Source of the DNA: Rhizophagus sp. LPA8_4_AMF
Lineage: Eukaryota; Glomeromycota; Glomeromycetes; Glomerales; Glomeraceae
Length of the DNA: 20,963 nucleotides
NCBI GenBank assembly: GCA_021464525.1
Contig: JADRCO010001247.1
Location: 1 to 20,963 of the forward strand
Reading direction: 5' to 3'
Made by a program: the position numbers and the translations under genes
Shown here: one piece after another, positions 1 to 8,495 of the stretch
Layout: each line of letters begins with the position of its first letter
How positions within the stretch are numbered: the stretch's first letter is position 1
Notes under the pieces: model-generated
The model's database searches: none
Told to the model about the DNA's origin: nothing
What the model saw: only the letters and a program-made list of their open reading frames with translations

Positions 1-88
1 ACAAAAATAACTACTTTTGTAAAAAACGCCCAACAAAAGATTATCTGTGAGTTAACTTGTACCTTGTACTTTTTATTTCATTCGTAAA

Positions 89-1585
89 ATGATTTCATTT
101 TTCTATTCCAATTTTTCGAAAGTCTTTCCTTAATCTTAGATGATGCTGATGATTATAATGTTATCATTAAAGTTGGAGAAAACGAAAATACAAAAGAATT
201 TCGTGCACATTCAGTAATCTTACGTGCTCGTTCTCCTTATTTTAAAGGCATCCACTTGGATTACAAAGAAAAATGATATGATCATCTCCCATAAGCCAAA
301 TATTACTCCAAATATCTTTGACATGATTTTAAGGTAAAATATTTAATTTATTTAGTAGCTTCATAAATTAAATTAATTATCAATTGAAAAAAAATATTAC
401 ATAAATTTATTCTATACATATTTAGATATATTTATTCAGCTAAACTTGACCTGACAGAACAACCGGGTGAAGATATTCTTAAACTTTTAATTGCATCTGA
501 TGAGCTACTTCTTGAAGAATTGGTCGAATATTTACGAGACTACTTGATCAAACATCACCAAAATTGGATTCAAAAAAATTTTGTTCTTATTCTTAATACT
601 GCATGTAAACTTACAAGTTGCAAAACTTTACAAGAATATTGTTTTGATATAATTTGCCTTAACCCAGAGCAATTGATTACTTCAGATAACTTTCTCTCAT
701 TAGATAAAGATATTTTTATGAACTACTTGAACGAGAAGACTTACTGATTAAAGAAATTGTTATTTGGGATCATTTAATTAGATGGGCATTGAGCAAACTC
801 CAGGTTTAGGAAGTGAGAATTGTGACAGAAATAAATGGAGCAATGGGGATTATGAAGCATTAAATGAAACGTTGTATCAATTTATTTCTCTAATTTGATT
901 TGTGGATATTACTTCTGATGATTTTAATAATAAAATCAAACCATATAAAGATATTTTTCCTAATCAAATTTATGAAGAATTTGAAGAATTTTATAATAAA
1001 GGTGCCTCTCCAAAAATAACAATATTACCACCTAGAATAGGAAATGTTGATTCAAAGATTATTAAACCAAAACTCACAAAAATAATTCTTAAATGGATTA
1101 ATAAAGAAGATTTCTGGTCTTCATATTATAAATTCAATCTTATTTATCGTGGTAGTATTGATGGTATTAGTACCGAATCATTTAAAAATAAATATAAGGG
1201 CCAAGTAGAAAGTTTAGTTCTAGTTAAAGTTAAATAAACAAATAGAATATTTGGCGGATACAGTTCTATTGGGTTTAACTCAATTGGAGACAGTCTTTTA
1301 CATATTCATAATAGTAGTCGACGATTTTATTATTCATCAGATAACTTTATCTTTTCATTTGAAAATGATGAAGATACTCAAAATATGAAAATAAGTCATG
1401 TGATAAAATACGACAAAGCTATATATAATCATTCCACTACTGGATTTGATTTTGGTTTTAATTCATTATATATGAACAATTGTCAACACTTACAAGCTTT
1501 TAATCATCACCATTATTATGAAGATAATATAAATACAGAATAAATTTATGATATTGAAGAAATTGAAACATTTATTATTAAATAA
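89..1585 (+). pseudogene. BTB-BACK-TLDc copy A, degenerate
   Basis: This is a broken copy of the same gene as the intact one at 11727-13214. Exon 1 starts at an ATG at 89 in the same context as the sisters (ATG-nnn-TCATTTTTC), but a one-base loss near 128 puts a TAA in frame. The BTB core is still readable (GENENTKEFRAHSVILRARS) and is then damaged by a deletion near 249. The intron (334-425, GTAAAA...TTTAG) sits where it does in the sisters. In exon 2 the BACK part is open from about 426 to 747, a frameshift precedes the TGA near 747, a CGA has become TGA at about 897, the TLDc start is open at 902-1234, and TAA at 1235 ends it. TLDc homology (GGYSSIG, then FIFSFENDEDTQNMK) continues to the ancestral TAA at 1583. 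Several independent lesions make function very unlikely. Confidence 0.88.
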
Positions 1586-1874
1586 TAGTTTTATTGTTGC
1601 ACAATTTTCTATGCAATTATGCAATTTGAAATTACTAAATAAATAAATATTGATATATTTTAGTGAACTACTATTTATTTATTAGTCCAAAGTGTAAATA
1701 TACAATTCGTATCAGTTTCACAAATGTCCTGCTTGTCCGTCTGGCACATATTGATATTCAATGATAACTACGCTTCAGATTTGATAACGGTTTCCATTTC
1801 CTAGTTAGATTTACAATAAATCTATTTGTATATTTAAACAAATAAATCATCGTTAATTTTGTTGGCTTGTACCT
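1586..1874. other. AT-rich spacer between relic A and relic E
   Basis: I see no coding potential here. The first part is the decayed 3' flank of relic A. The middle (about 1700-1800) is less AT-rich but matches nothing I recognise. Confidence 0.4.
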
Positions 1875-1925
1875 CCTTCATTTTTACTTAAAGAAACTTT
1901 ATTTTTCTCTTTCTAACTTCAAATT

Positions 1926-1941
1926 TCATTTCCTTAATTTT
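1926..1941 (+). repeat. left target-site duplication of retroposon 1
   Basis: TCATTTCCTTAATTTT here is repeated exactly at 2900-2915. The last four T run into the poly-T tail, so the certain length is 12 to 16 bp. Confidence 0.85.
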
Positions 1942-2899
1942 TTTTTTTTTTTTTTTTTTTTTTATTTTCAAATTTTTTTTTCTTATTTTTTTTTTTTTTT
2001 TTTTTTTTAAGGTAACGCATTCATTTATTATGTTTGTTATAAAATAAAATAATGACATAATTACATAAATACCTATAAAATAAAGTAATAAACTTACAGT
2101 ATTCTATATAACCCATTTCTCGAACCAAGGTTAGCTAAACTAAATATACTAAAATCTATGTAATTATGTACCTAAAATAACGAAATAAAAATATATAAAG
2201 AAAAAAATCCGCAACTAACACTAAACCAAAAACTACTGATACTAAAACTATCCTAAATCCAATTAAATATCCATTTTATCCCATTTTATAAGCATCCTAA
2301 TCGAGGCTGAAAGTCGTATTTGCACTGCCCTTCCATGTAACGATCCGTCCTGCTTACGGGAGACAAAATGAAAAAACAAAACAAAGAAAAAAGAACAAGA
2401 GTATAGGGATACAAATTTTTTGTTAGAAGATTAATTTTTTACGTGATATCATGTGACTTTAACTATGATCCTATCTAAACTCCTCCCTTATTCCTTTAAT
2501 GGCGCTTCTACTCCTCTTTTCTTACGGACTTCTTGTTCCTGTGGACTTTTCTGTCCTCTCTTCTCATTCCTATTTCGCAAATCCACTTCTCGATTCTCAT
2601 CCTTTACCTGCGACTCAAAATCCTTATTGAGTTTGTTATACATCCAGATCACCTCGTGTTTTTCGCACTTTGTGATGATCTCTTCTTGTATTTTGCATCT
2701 CAAAGGATCTAATTTATCCTGCTCTCCTGCTGGGCTACCTTCCAGGGTCCCATCTAAAAGTTCGTAATCATCCAAGCTAACCGTCGCTTGCATCACGATG
2801 CTCTCCCAATCCATTTCTTTTCCTTCCTCTTTGAAAATCGATTTTAATTCCAAATACTTGGGCGATATCTCCTTAGCCAGAATCTCACTAAACCTTGAA
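1942..2899 (-). mobile_element. retroposon 1 (polyadenylated, minus strand)
   Basis: The insert is bounded by a 12-16 bp direct repeat (1926-1941 and 2900-2915). Its left end is a long interrupted poly-T tract (about 1942-2008), which is a poly-A tail read on the other strand. On the minus strand it holds an open frame running in from the 5' edge, a 3' region of about 480 bases, then AATAAATGAATGCGTTAC and the A-rich tail. Length is 958 bp. Poly-A plus a target duplication of this size is the standard mark of target-primed reverse transcription by LINE machinery. No reverse transcriptase is encoded, so the copy is non-autonomous, or it is a 5'-truncated piece of a longer element or a retrocopied mRNA. 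Confidence 0.85.
2488..2898 (-). CDS. unrecognised charged protein fragment in retroposon 1
   Basis: The frame is open from the 5' edge of the insert at about 2898 down to the TAA at 2488; an internal ATG lies at 2851-2853. The product is about 135 residues, highly charged and without a signal peptide or membrane segment. It has an acidic middle (EGSPAGEQDKLDP), a likely helical stretch (KIQEEIITKCEKHEVIW) and a basic, Gln/Glu-rich C-terminus (RNEKRGQKSPQEQEVRKKRG). That the frame is open right to the insertion edge suggests a 5'-truncated longer protein. I do not recognise the family. It could be an accessory protein of a retroelement or the tail of a host gene that was retrocopied. The opposite-strand frame at 2453-2767 is its shadow. 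Confidence 0.55.
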   Translation of the reverse strand, partial: SRFSEILAKEISPKYLELKSIFKEEGKEMDWESIVMQATVSLDDYELLDGTLEGSPAGEQDKLDPLRCKIQEEIITKCEKHEVIWMYNKLNKDFESQVKDENREVDLRNRNEKRGQKSPQEQEVRKKRGVEAPLKE

Positions 2900-2915
2900 T
2901 CATTTCCTTAATTTT
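2900..2915 (+). repeat. right target-site duplication of retroposon 1
   Basis: Exact copy of 1926-1941; BTB exon-1 homology resumes directly after it. Confidence 0.85.
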
Positions 2916-3191
2916 AAATGATTCAGATGAATATAATATTATAAGCCTAAGAATGAAAATATAAAAAGAATTTTATGCATACTCGCGATTTTACAAAGAA
3001 AAGTCAATTCAGCCTGCACTATGATGATTTTGGCTAACCTCAGTTTTGATCAATTTGTCTTAAAAATATTTTGATCGAGTAAACCATGCTTGTAGATTTA
3101 TTTTTATTTTTCATTCTTAAAAATATGAGACAAGAACTGAGGATACAGACATTGATGGTTGCAAGTATAAAAATACTAAACTAAACTACGT

Positions 3192-3288
3192 ACTAGCAAG
3201 TAAACCTAACTCCTGAACTCGCAGAAGTCGCTCTGCCTATGTTAAGCCTGAACACTTAGGCGCAACCATGTTCAAATCCCATTCCCAT
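3192..3288 (+). other. tRNA-like or SINE-like fragment
   Basis: GTTCAAATCC at 3270-3279 matches a pol III B box. Two short stems precede it: GCAGA/TCTGC (3221-3225 with 3232-3236) and GCCT/AGGC (3246-3249 with 3258-3261), arranged like the anticodon and long variable arms of a Leu/Ser-type tRNA. The T stem does not pair and the acceptor stem cannot be closed, so this is not a functional tRNA. It may be a tRNA-derived repeat or chance. Confidence 0.25.
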
Positions 3289-4005
3289 AGAAAGATAAAG
3301 GAGATAAAACTATACTAAAATTAGATATAAAAGATAAAAAATAAGTTAAAAAAGAAAAATGATCTATATAAAATTTGTCAAAATGTGAATATGTGTGGAC
3401 ATAAGAAGATCATCCATTAGCATGTAAATAATTATATATTGTATATGGATCCATCTCAGTACAAAGTGGTCCTGCTGTTTAGGTAATTGAAACCCTGCAA
3501 GTCAAATGGAATCATTATAAATGTTATTAGGTTGATATGATTTTGTTGCGCCAAACTTGATCAAATCGATCGTGGATGATGGAAAGTATTTGCAATCGTG
3601 GCAAGGCACGTGACCGCAATTTGCGTTTCTTTGAACGATAAGTTGTCTTCTGTTTTCTGGTTATACCCTTGGATTTTGTCCCAGGATTTCCACGCTGAAG
3701 TATATTTAATCCATACATTATGGTATCATGTCAATTGCAGAAGGTCTATAAATTCAACAAAACTGTGTTGGATATAGAAGATTTGCTGGTATAAAAGTGA
3801 ATAAAATCGTAAATCGATTGGAGAATATATTGATGTAATATAAGACAAAATTCGTGGTCTTAAGTGATCAGTATTTGAAAAAGAGGTAGACCTCAAAGCA
3901 GACGAAATAAGTATTACGTCAGTTGTTGGCGTATCAGGTGACTTTGTTAATGAGGAATTCTTTCATATCCTATAGAATTGAAGTAATAAGTGGAATAGAC
4001 TCTGC

Positions 4006-4056
4006 ACAAAAACCCAGATATTCATTAGTATCCTCAGCTGAGTGGCAAATTGGACA
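4006..4056 (-). pseudogene. LINE C-terminal Cys/His motif
   Basis: Minus-strand translation gives CPICHSAEDTNEYLGFC, a C-x2-C...C pattern with a His directly after the second Cys. It lies after RNase H, where LINE proteins often carry a putative zinc-binding motif. A TAA immediately precedes CPIC, another sign of decay. Confidence 0.6.
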
Positions 4057-4389
4057 TTATAAAGGCCTTTCTAAATTGGAGTATAAATCTGGATAATAAT
4101 GTGAAAGAATGTCACCACAAAGCAGTATGTGATTCAAACATTTGATTTAAAAGCATCAATTTTAGATTTCTGTGAGCTACAGATATCGTTGGTGATGTTG
4201 TGGTGACACCAAGCTTGTGTTGATGGCCAATGAATTTTGTTTAAGTCAAATCGTTTGGTGAGTTGTTGGATTTTTCGTTTGTGTAAAGTGGTCGAAGGTC
4301 CTAGCTTCGCTAATATTACACACGAATTTTCTGATATCCTGATCAATCGGACCTAATGTGTCCCATAAATGTATCATAGTTGCACTGGT

Positions 4390-4895
4390 ACAAATTTAGG
4401 TTGAGATGTATAGAAGGTGTAGTAAGGCCTTTCTTGGCTTCTGTGTCTGCCAGATCGTTATATAAATTCCCAGAGTGTGCTTTAACTTTGTGGAATTTGA
4501 TTGAGAGATTTTGTTGTAGGATCAGGTGTTTGATTGATCTCCAAATGTGGTGGTTGTTGATTTTCAGTAAGCGTCATGTTTACGTGTGCGGACTCATGAC
4601 TTTGTCATATGTACAAATAACATTAGCGGAATCTGTAAAAATGTCAATGGTACAATTTCTTGGGCAACATAAAATAGCTGTTAAAATAGCAAAACATTCT
4701 GTTTTAGTATAAGATGGTGTAAGGCAAGTATTGCCATGAAAAGAAATAGGTGGGATATTATTAAGATTTAATTCATCACGAGGTGAGCTTGAAGTATTAA
4801 GTAAGAGGATCCATCCAAACCCATTTGTGTGGTTGAGCTGAGAGTAGCATCATTATCTATTGGAGGGTGGAGTGATCCCTCTGTGTAAAAAGTTA
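4390..4895 (-). pseudogene. LINE RNase H domain, damaged
   Basis: The four acidic blocks of RNase H are visible on the minus strand: FYTEGSL (4873-4890), TKTECFAILTAIL (about 4700), FTDSANVICTY (about 4630) and KAHSGNLYNDLADTEAKKG (about 4430-4490). In the family these supply D-E-D-D, and the last block is the usual His...Asn-x-x-Ala-Asp motif. Here the first Asp is replaced by Glu (GAG at 4879-4881). A frameshift lies between the first two blocks. RNase H in LINEs removes RNA from the RNA:DNA hybrid during reverse transcription. The plus-strand frame at 4380-4712 is only its shadow. Confidence 0.82.
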
Positions 4896-5174
4896 AAGAC
4901 ATATGATCACGAATGTCTTGTTTGATCCTGATAAGTTTATTTATAAGAAGAAGTTTGGAAGTTCTACAATTTGGTTTCTGTTAGTTTTGTTGCCCAGGAG
5001 GCATTTCGATATATTGGAGAGTGGTATGTTGGTGTCAGTTGAAGTACCATCATTTTGATGGGCAACACGAGGGAAGTGTTACATAAAAGGTTACTCGCTG
5101 CTGCCTGTAAACGATAAATGTTATATGCTTGTGTTCGTAAAGTGTATAGGTGGTCTACAGGGAAAATACTATCT

Positions 5175-5800
5175 TTAGGTAAATTGTAATATCAAGGTGG
5201 TAATTGGAAGCAGGGTCCGTGTACCAAAAATTTGCAAAGTTTGGAGGTAATATTCATATTCCACATTTTGGGCGTAAATCACGATGGTAAGGCATGTGCA
5301 ATTGGCATCCATTGCATGGGCGTAAACACTAAGTCGTGAATGGGAAGTGTTGTGTTGAAGTTGGTCCTGAAGAGTACAATAAGGCACATAGTGTGTCATA
5401 TAAGTAATCGACATTGCGTCCTGTATGTTAGTTTGTTCTAAAGTTTTTCCATTAATAACATCATTAGTATTGGGTGATGAGATAAAGGTCCATTCATTTT
5501 TTGCACGGTAATATGTATTTGAGCAAATTTTGGGTGTAGAATAACCTATACTTGTATAAGGTGGAGTTATTAACGGATTAATTAAATGATGACTGTGTTC
5601 CGAGATAGTGGAGTTATCTTCTTCGTCTTTAAACCATTTGAGTTTGCGTTGATTAAAAGTGATAGTTGGTTTTTTCCGAAGGGTGTCCCAGTTTTCTAAG
5701 AAACATCCATCGGTAAAGACAAGCTGATCATAGAATATTTGTCTATGTCTACACCAAGAGGCGAGTTTAGCTAGATCAGGATTGTTGGCCTGGTGAATAA
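5175..5800 (-). pseudogene. LINE connection region between RT and RNase H
   Basis: About 620 bases are open on the minus strand down to the stop at 5175, with a first ATG at 5412-5414 and open frame upstream of it to about 5795. The translation begins near NPDLAKLASWCRHRQIFYDQ and contains KWFKDEEDN. It lies between the YLDD motif and RNase H, so it is read here as the thumb and connection part of the LINE protein. It carries no motif I can name, and the assignment rests on position. Confidence 0.6.
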
Positions 5801-6435
5801 TAAATTAATTGTAGCGCAATGTGCATAGAATTGGTTATTAAAAAACTTGTGATATAAAAGAAAATTCTGTTGTAAATAATGTTATTGTGGGTGGAGAGAG
5901 GTAAATTTAAGTGATTTTTGATAATTTTTTTAAGGGTGTCAATATAGATTCGCATTTACTTTCATATAGGATAGTGAATTGGTTGATTGTATTCAAGTTT
6001 TGCTATAATCACTTTGTTGATAATATATATTAAGTGATCATGTGTATACGTTTGTTCCTCATGATGTTCGCATAATATCTAACTATCAGTCGTAGTTTAT
6101 TAATAGTTGGACCATTTGTTAAACGCGTCAATATAATTCCTAACATACGTGTTGATGTAGAACGGGAGGTTGTTTTAATAGAAATAGTCTTGTTGTGAGT
6201 AATTTTCAATATTGACATATTTGTTACAGAATTTTTGATCGTTTGTCAAAATCTCTTATTTGTTGTGGTTGATGCTGATGTTGGCTAATTCATAAAAACT
6301 ATTAGCGATTTTTAAATTCTTGTTGAGATTATCGATGTTAGTTGAAAACCAATTAGTATCGTCTAAATAGCCTACTACAGAAGCGTTGAACGTGATAGGA
6401 CGGTCTGAGTCTGGAACGTGGATGTTTTGAAAAAC

Positions 6436-6657
6436 TTATTTATTAGATTTTATTTTATGTCACATAGGAGAAAACTTATTTATTAGACAAAAATAGATTC
6501 CTCAAAAAGTATCACAGATCCGGAGTCACGTGACTTCCGCTATTTCGATTTGAGTATTACTTATTCAATTGGTAAACATTTTCGGATGGGCTTGGATTGA
6601 ACAACTCCATCATTGATTTTGAGCAAGCAAATGTTACTACTAAATGTTATACAAATA
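6436..6657. other. spacer between LINE and copy B, with a direct repeat at its left edge
   Basis: No gene is visible. A 17-bp direct repeat (AAAACTTATTTATTAGA) occurs at 6431-6447 and 6471-6487, right at the 5' edge of the LINE. CACGTGAC at about 6522 is an isolated E-box-like site without context. Confidence 0.4.
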
Positions 6658-6720
6658 AGTTATTTCACGAAGAATATCATGATTTTCATGGCTACGCCGT
6701 GAAAATGCATAATTAGCTTA
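6658..6720. repeat. palindromic repeat P1
   Basis: First of four related copies in the window. It begins AGTTATTTCACG, contains GAATATCATGATTTTCATGG, and folds on itself: 6682-6692 pairs with 6696-6706 around TAC with one G-T pair. It lies directly upstream of the promoter block of copy B. Confidence 0.7.
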
Positions 6721-6725
6721 TTTAG

Positions 6726-6847
6726 GCTAATACATAATTAAACAAAAGCGACAAAAGCATTTGATCAACAATGATTATTTCCCTGTTTAATGACCCAAAT
6801 TTTTTTATTTATAAATAAAAAAAAAATAAAAATTCATTCTTTAAAAA
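6726..6847 (+). promoter_or_regulatory. conserved upstream block of copy B
   Basis: This block is shared with the region upstream of copy C (11574-11726) and, in decayed form, with relic D. Shared parts are CTAATACATAATTAA, GCGACAAAAGC, TTATTTCC, a CAAATTTTTTAT stretch and TATAAATAAAAAAAAAATAA (from 6810), then ATTCATTCTTTAAAAAATGG at the start codon. TATAAATA lies 38 bases before the ATG. Conservation between copies may be common descent only, but the TATA-like core is a plausible promoter. Confidence 0.5.
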
Positions 6848-8100
6848 ATGGCTTCATTTTTCAATTCAAAATTTTCGCAAAATTTTCCCCTAATCTTAAA
6901 TAATAATGATAATTATGATACTCTTATTCAAGTTGGTGAAAACGAAAATATAAGAAAATTTCGTGCAAATTCAGTAATTTTACGTGCTCGTTCTCCTTAT
7001 TTCGAAGGTGCTCTTTCATCCTCTTGGGCTAAAAAAGAAAACGATATGATCATTTTTAATAAACCAAATATTGCTCCAAATATTTTTGACATGATTTTAA
7101 GGTAAAAATATTTAATTTATTTGGTGGTTTCATAAATTTAATTTGTATATAAATTCATTTCTATATATATTTTAGATATATTTACTCAGGTGAGCTAGAC
7201 TTGACAGAACAACTGAGTGATACTCTTAAACTTTTATTCGCATCTGATGAGTTACTTCTTGAAGAATTATTTGCATATTTACGAGATTACTTAACTGAAC
7301 AACGACATAATTGGGTTCTTAGAGATCTTATTCTTGTCTTTGATACTGTACATAAGCATGCAAATTGCGAGTTTCTACAATATTATTGTTTTAAAACTAT
7401 TTGTTTTATCCATCCATTGTCATTAATAGCTTCAGATAGATTTCCCTCGTTAGACAGAGATATGTGTTATCATTTTTTTAAAAGTGAAGTCTTAACACAA
7501 ATTAAGGAAATTGTTGTTTGGGATCACTTAATTATATGGGGTATAGAACAAACTCCTGGTTTGGGAAAACTGAATCGTGACGGAAACAAATGGAATAAAG
7601 AGCATTATGAAGCATTAAAGGAAACGTTGAATGAATTTATTCCTCTTATTCGATTTACGAATATTATTTCTGATGATTTTAATGATAAAATCGAACCATA
7701 TAAGGATATAATTTCCCATCAAATTTATAAAGAAATTAAAGAATTTTATAATAAAGGTACTACACCAAAAATAATATTACCACCTAGAATAGAAAAATTT
7801 GATTCAAAGATTATCAAACCAAAACTCGCAAAAATAATTCTTAAATGGATAAATAAAGAAGATTTCTGGATTTCACGTTATAAGTTTAATCTTATTTATC
7901 GTGGTAGTATTGATGGTATTAGTAACAAATCATTTAGAAATAAATGTAAAGGTCAAGTAGAAAGTTTAGTTTTGATTAAAGCTAATTATTCAAAAAAGAT
8001 CTTTGGAGGATACAGTTCTATTGGGTTAAACTCAATTGAAGATAGTCATTTACGCATTAGTAATGATGGTGACCGATTTTGTCATTCATCAGATAAGTAA
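6848..8100 (+). CDS. BTB-BACK-TLDc protein, copy B, C-terminally shortened
   Basis: Coding parts are 6848-7101 and 7176-8100, with an intron of 74 bases (GTAAAA...TTTAG) that joins ...DMILR to YIYSGELDL. The product is 392 aa. Residues 20-120 are a BTB/POZ fold (DTLIQVGENENIRKFRANSV, then IYSGELDL). A BACK-like helical region follows with DELLLEELFAYL, and the TLDc domain starts near residue 292 (FDSKIIKPKL, YRGSIDGISN, FGGYSSIGL). BTB domains dimerise and many recruit Cul3; TLDc proteins are linked to oxidative stress resistance and V-ATPase regulation. The specific role here is unknown. Compared with copy C (470 aa) the last 78 or so residues, including the final TLDc strands, are missing: the frame stops at 8098 exactly where palindromic repeat P2 begins. 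It may be transcribed but probably has a non-folding TLDc domain. Confidence 0.8.
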
Positions 8101-8101
8101 T

Positions 8102-8180
8102 AGTTATTTCATGAGCTGTGGAATATCATGATTTTCATGGCTAAGCCATGAAAATCATGATATCCGGCATAATAGCTGAT
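8102..8180. repeat. palindromic repeat P2, ending copy B
   Basis: The best hairpin of the family: 8123-8142 pairs perfectly with 8144-8163 around a single A (20-bp arms). The element begins AGTTATTTCATG. It replaces the 3' end of copy B and lies just before the promoter remnant of relic D. Confidence 0.8.
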
Positions 8181-8481
8181 ATTGACAAAAACATTTATTT
8201 GGTCTAACAATATTTATTTCCTGTTTACCAATTTTTTGTTAAAAACTGTTCATTGATTATCATTCTCATTCTTAATTTACGTCGTTCTCCTTATTTCGAG
8301 GGTGCTCTCTCATCCTCTTGGGCTGAAAAAGAAAATGATATGATCATTTTTAATAAACCGAAATATTTTTGACATGGTTTTAAGGTAAAAATATTTTTTT
8401 ATTGTCTTATATTTTGTTGGCCCAATTAAAAATTAATTATTTATTGAAAGTAATATTTTTGAATTTATTTTTATATTTATT

Positions 8482-8495
8482 TATATTTAAGATAT
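8482..8495 (+). repeat. left target-site duplication of retroposon 2
   Basis: TATATTTAAGATAT is repeated exactly at 10008-10021. It spans the intron acceptor (TTTAAG) and the first bases of exon 2 of relic D. Confidence 0.88.

Larger units (their letters stand above)
1875..2996 (+). pseudogene. BTB-TLDc copy E, exon-1 scrap split by a retroposon
   Basis: Sequence at about 1875-1941 resembles the leader and first codons of the sister genes. After the retroposon (1942-2899) the homology resumes at 2916: the TTTTAAATGATTCAGATGA stretch corresponds to the LILNNNDD part, and 2949-2985 still reads as ENENIK followed by a frameshifted version of the FRAHS segment. Homology fades after about 2996, and no BACK or TLDc part follows. 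Identity as a BTB exon rests on about 80 bases of divergent alignment, supported by the neighbouring array. Confidence 0.55.
3300..6435 (-). mobile_element. 5'-truncated, dead LINE (non-LTR retrotransposon)
   Basis: Read on the minus strand the order is: the end of a reverse transcriptase palm with GYLDD (6358-6372), a connecting region with a long open stretch (about 5795-5175), RNase H (about 4895-4390), a Cys/His cluster (4056-4006) and a basic C-terminal part ending at the TGA at 3527. This RT, RNase H, Cys-rich order is typical of LINEs carrying an RNase H. RT sequence upstream of the YLDD block is missing; homology stops near 6435 at a TAA, so the copy is 5'-truncated. Several stops and frameshifts break the frame, for example a TAA shortly after the YLDD block, one before CPIC and a shift inside RNase H. 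The 3' edge is unclear; an A-rich stretch on the minus strand near 3098-3120 is one candidate tail. No target duplication could be assigned. Confidence 0.82.

Noticed and set aside
520-1237. Two separate short plus-strand genes (520-747 and 902-1237)
   Set aside because: Both are fragments of degenerate copy A; comparison with copy C shows frameshifts and a CGA to TGA change between them.
2453-2767. 104-residue plus-strand frame
   Set aside because: Opposite-strand shadow of the retroposon 1 frame.
3192-3288. Functional tRNA gene
   Set aside because: B box present, but the T stem and acceptor stem do not pair.
4380-4712. 110-residue plus-strand frame
   Set aside because: It is the shadow of the LINE RNase H coding sequence, which is on the minus strand.
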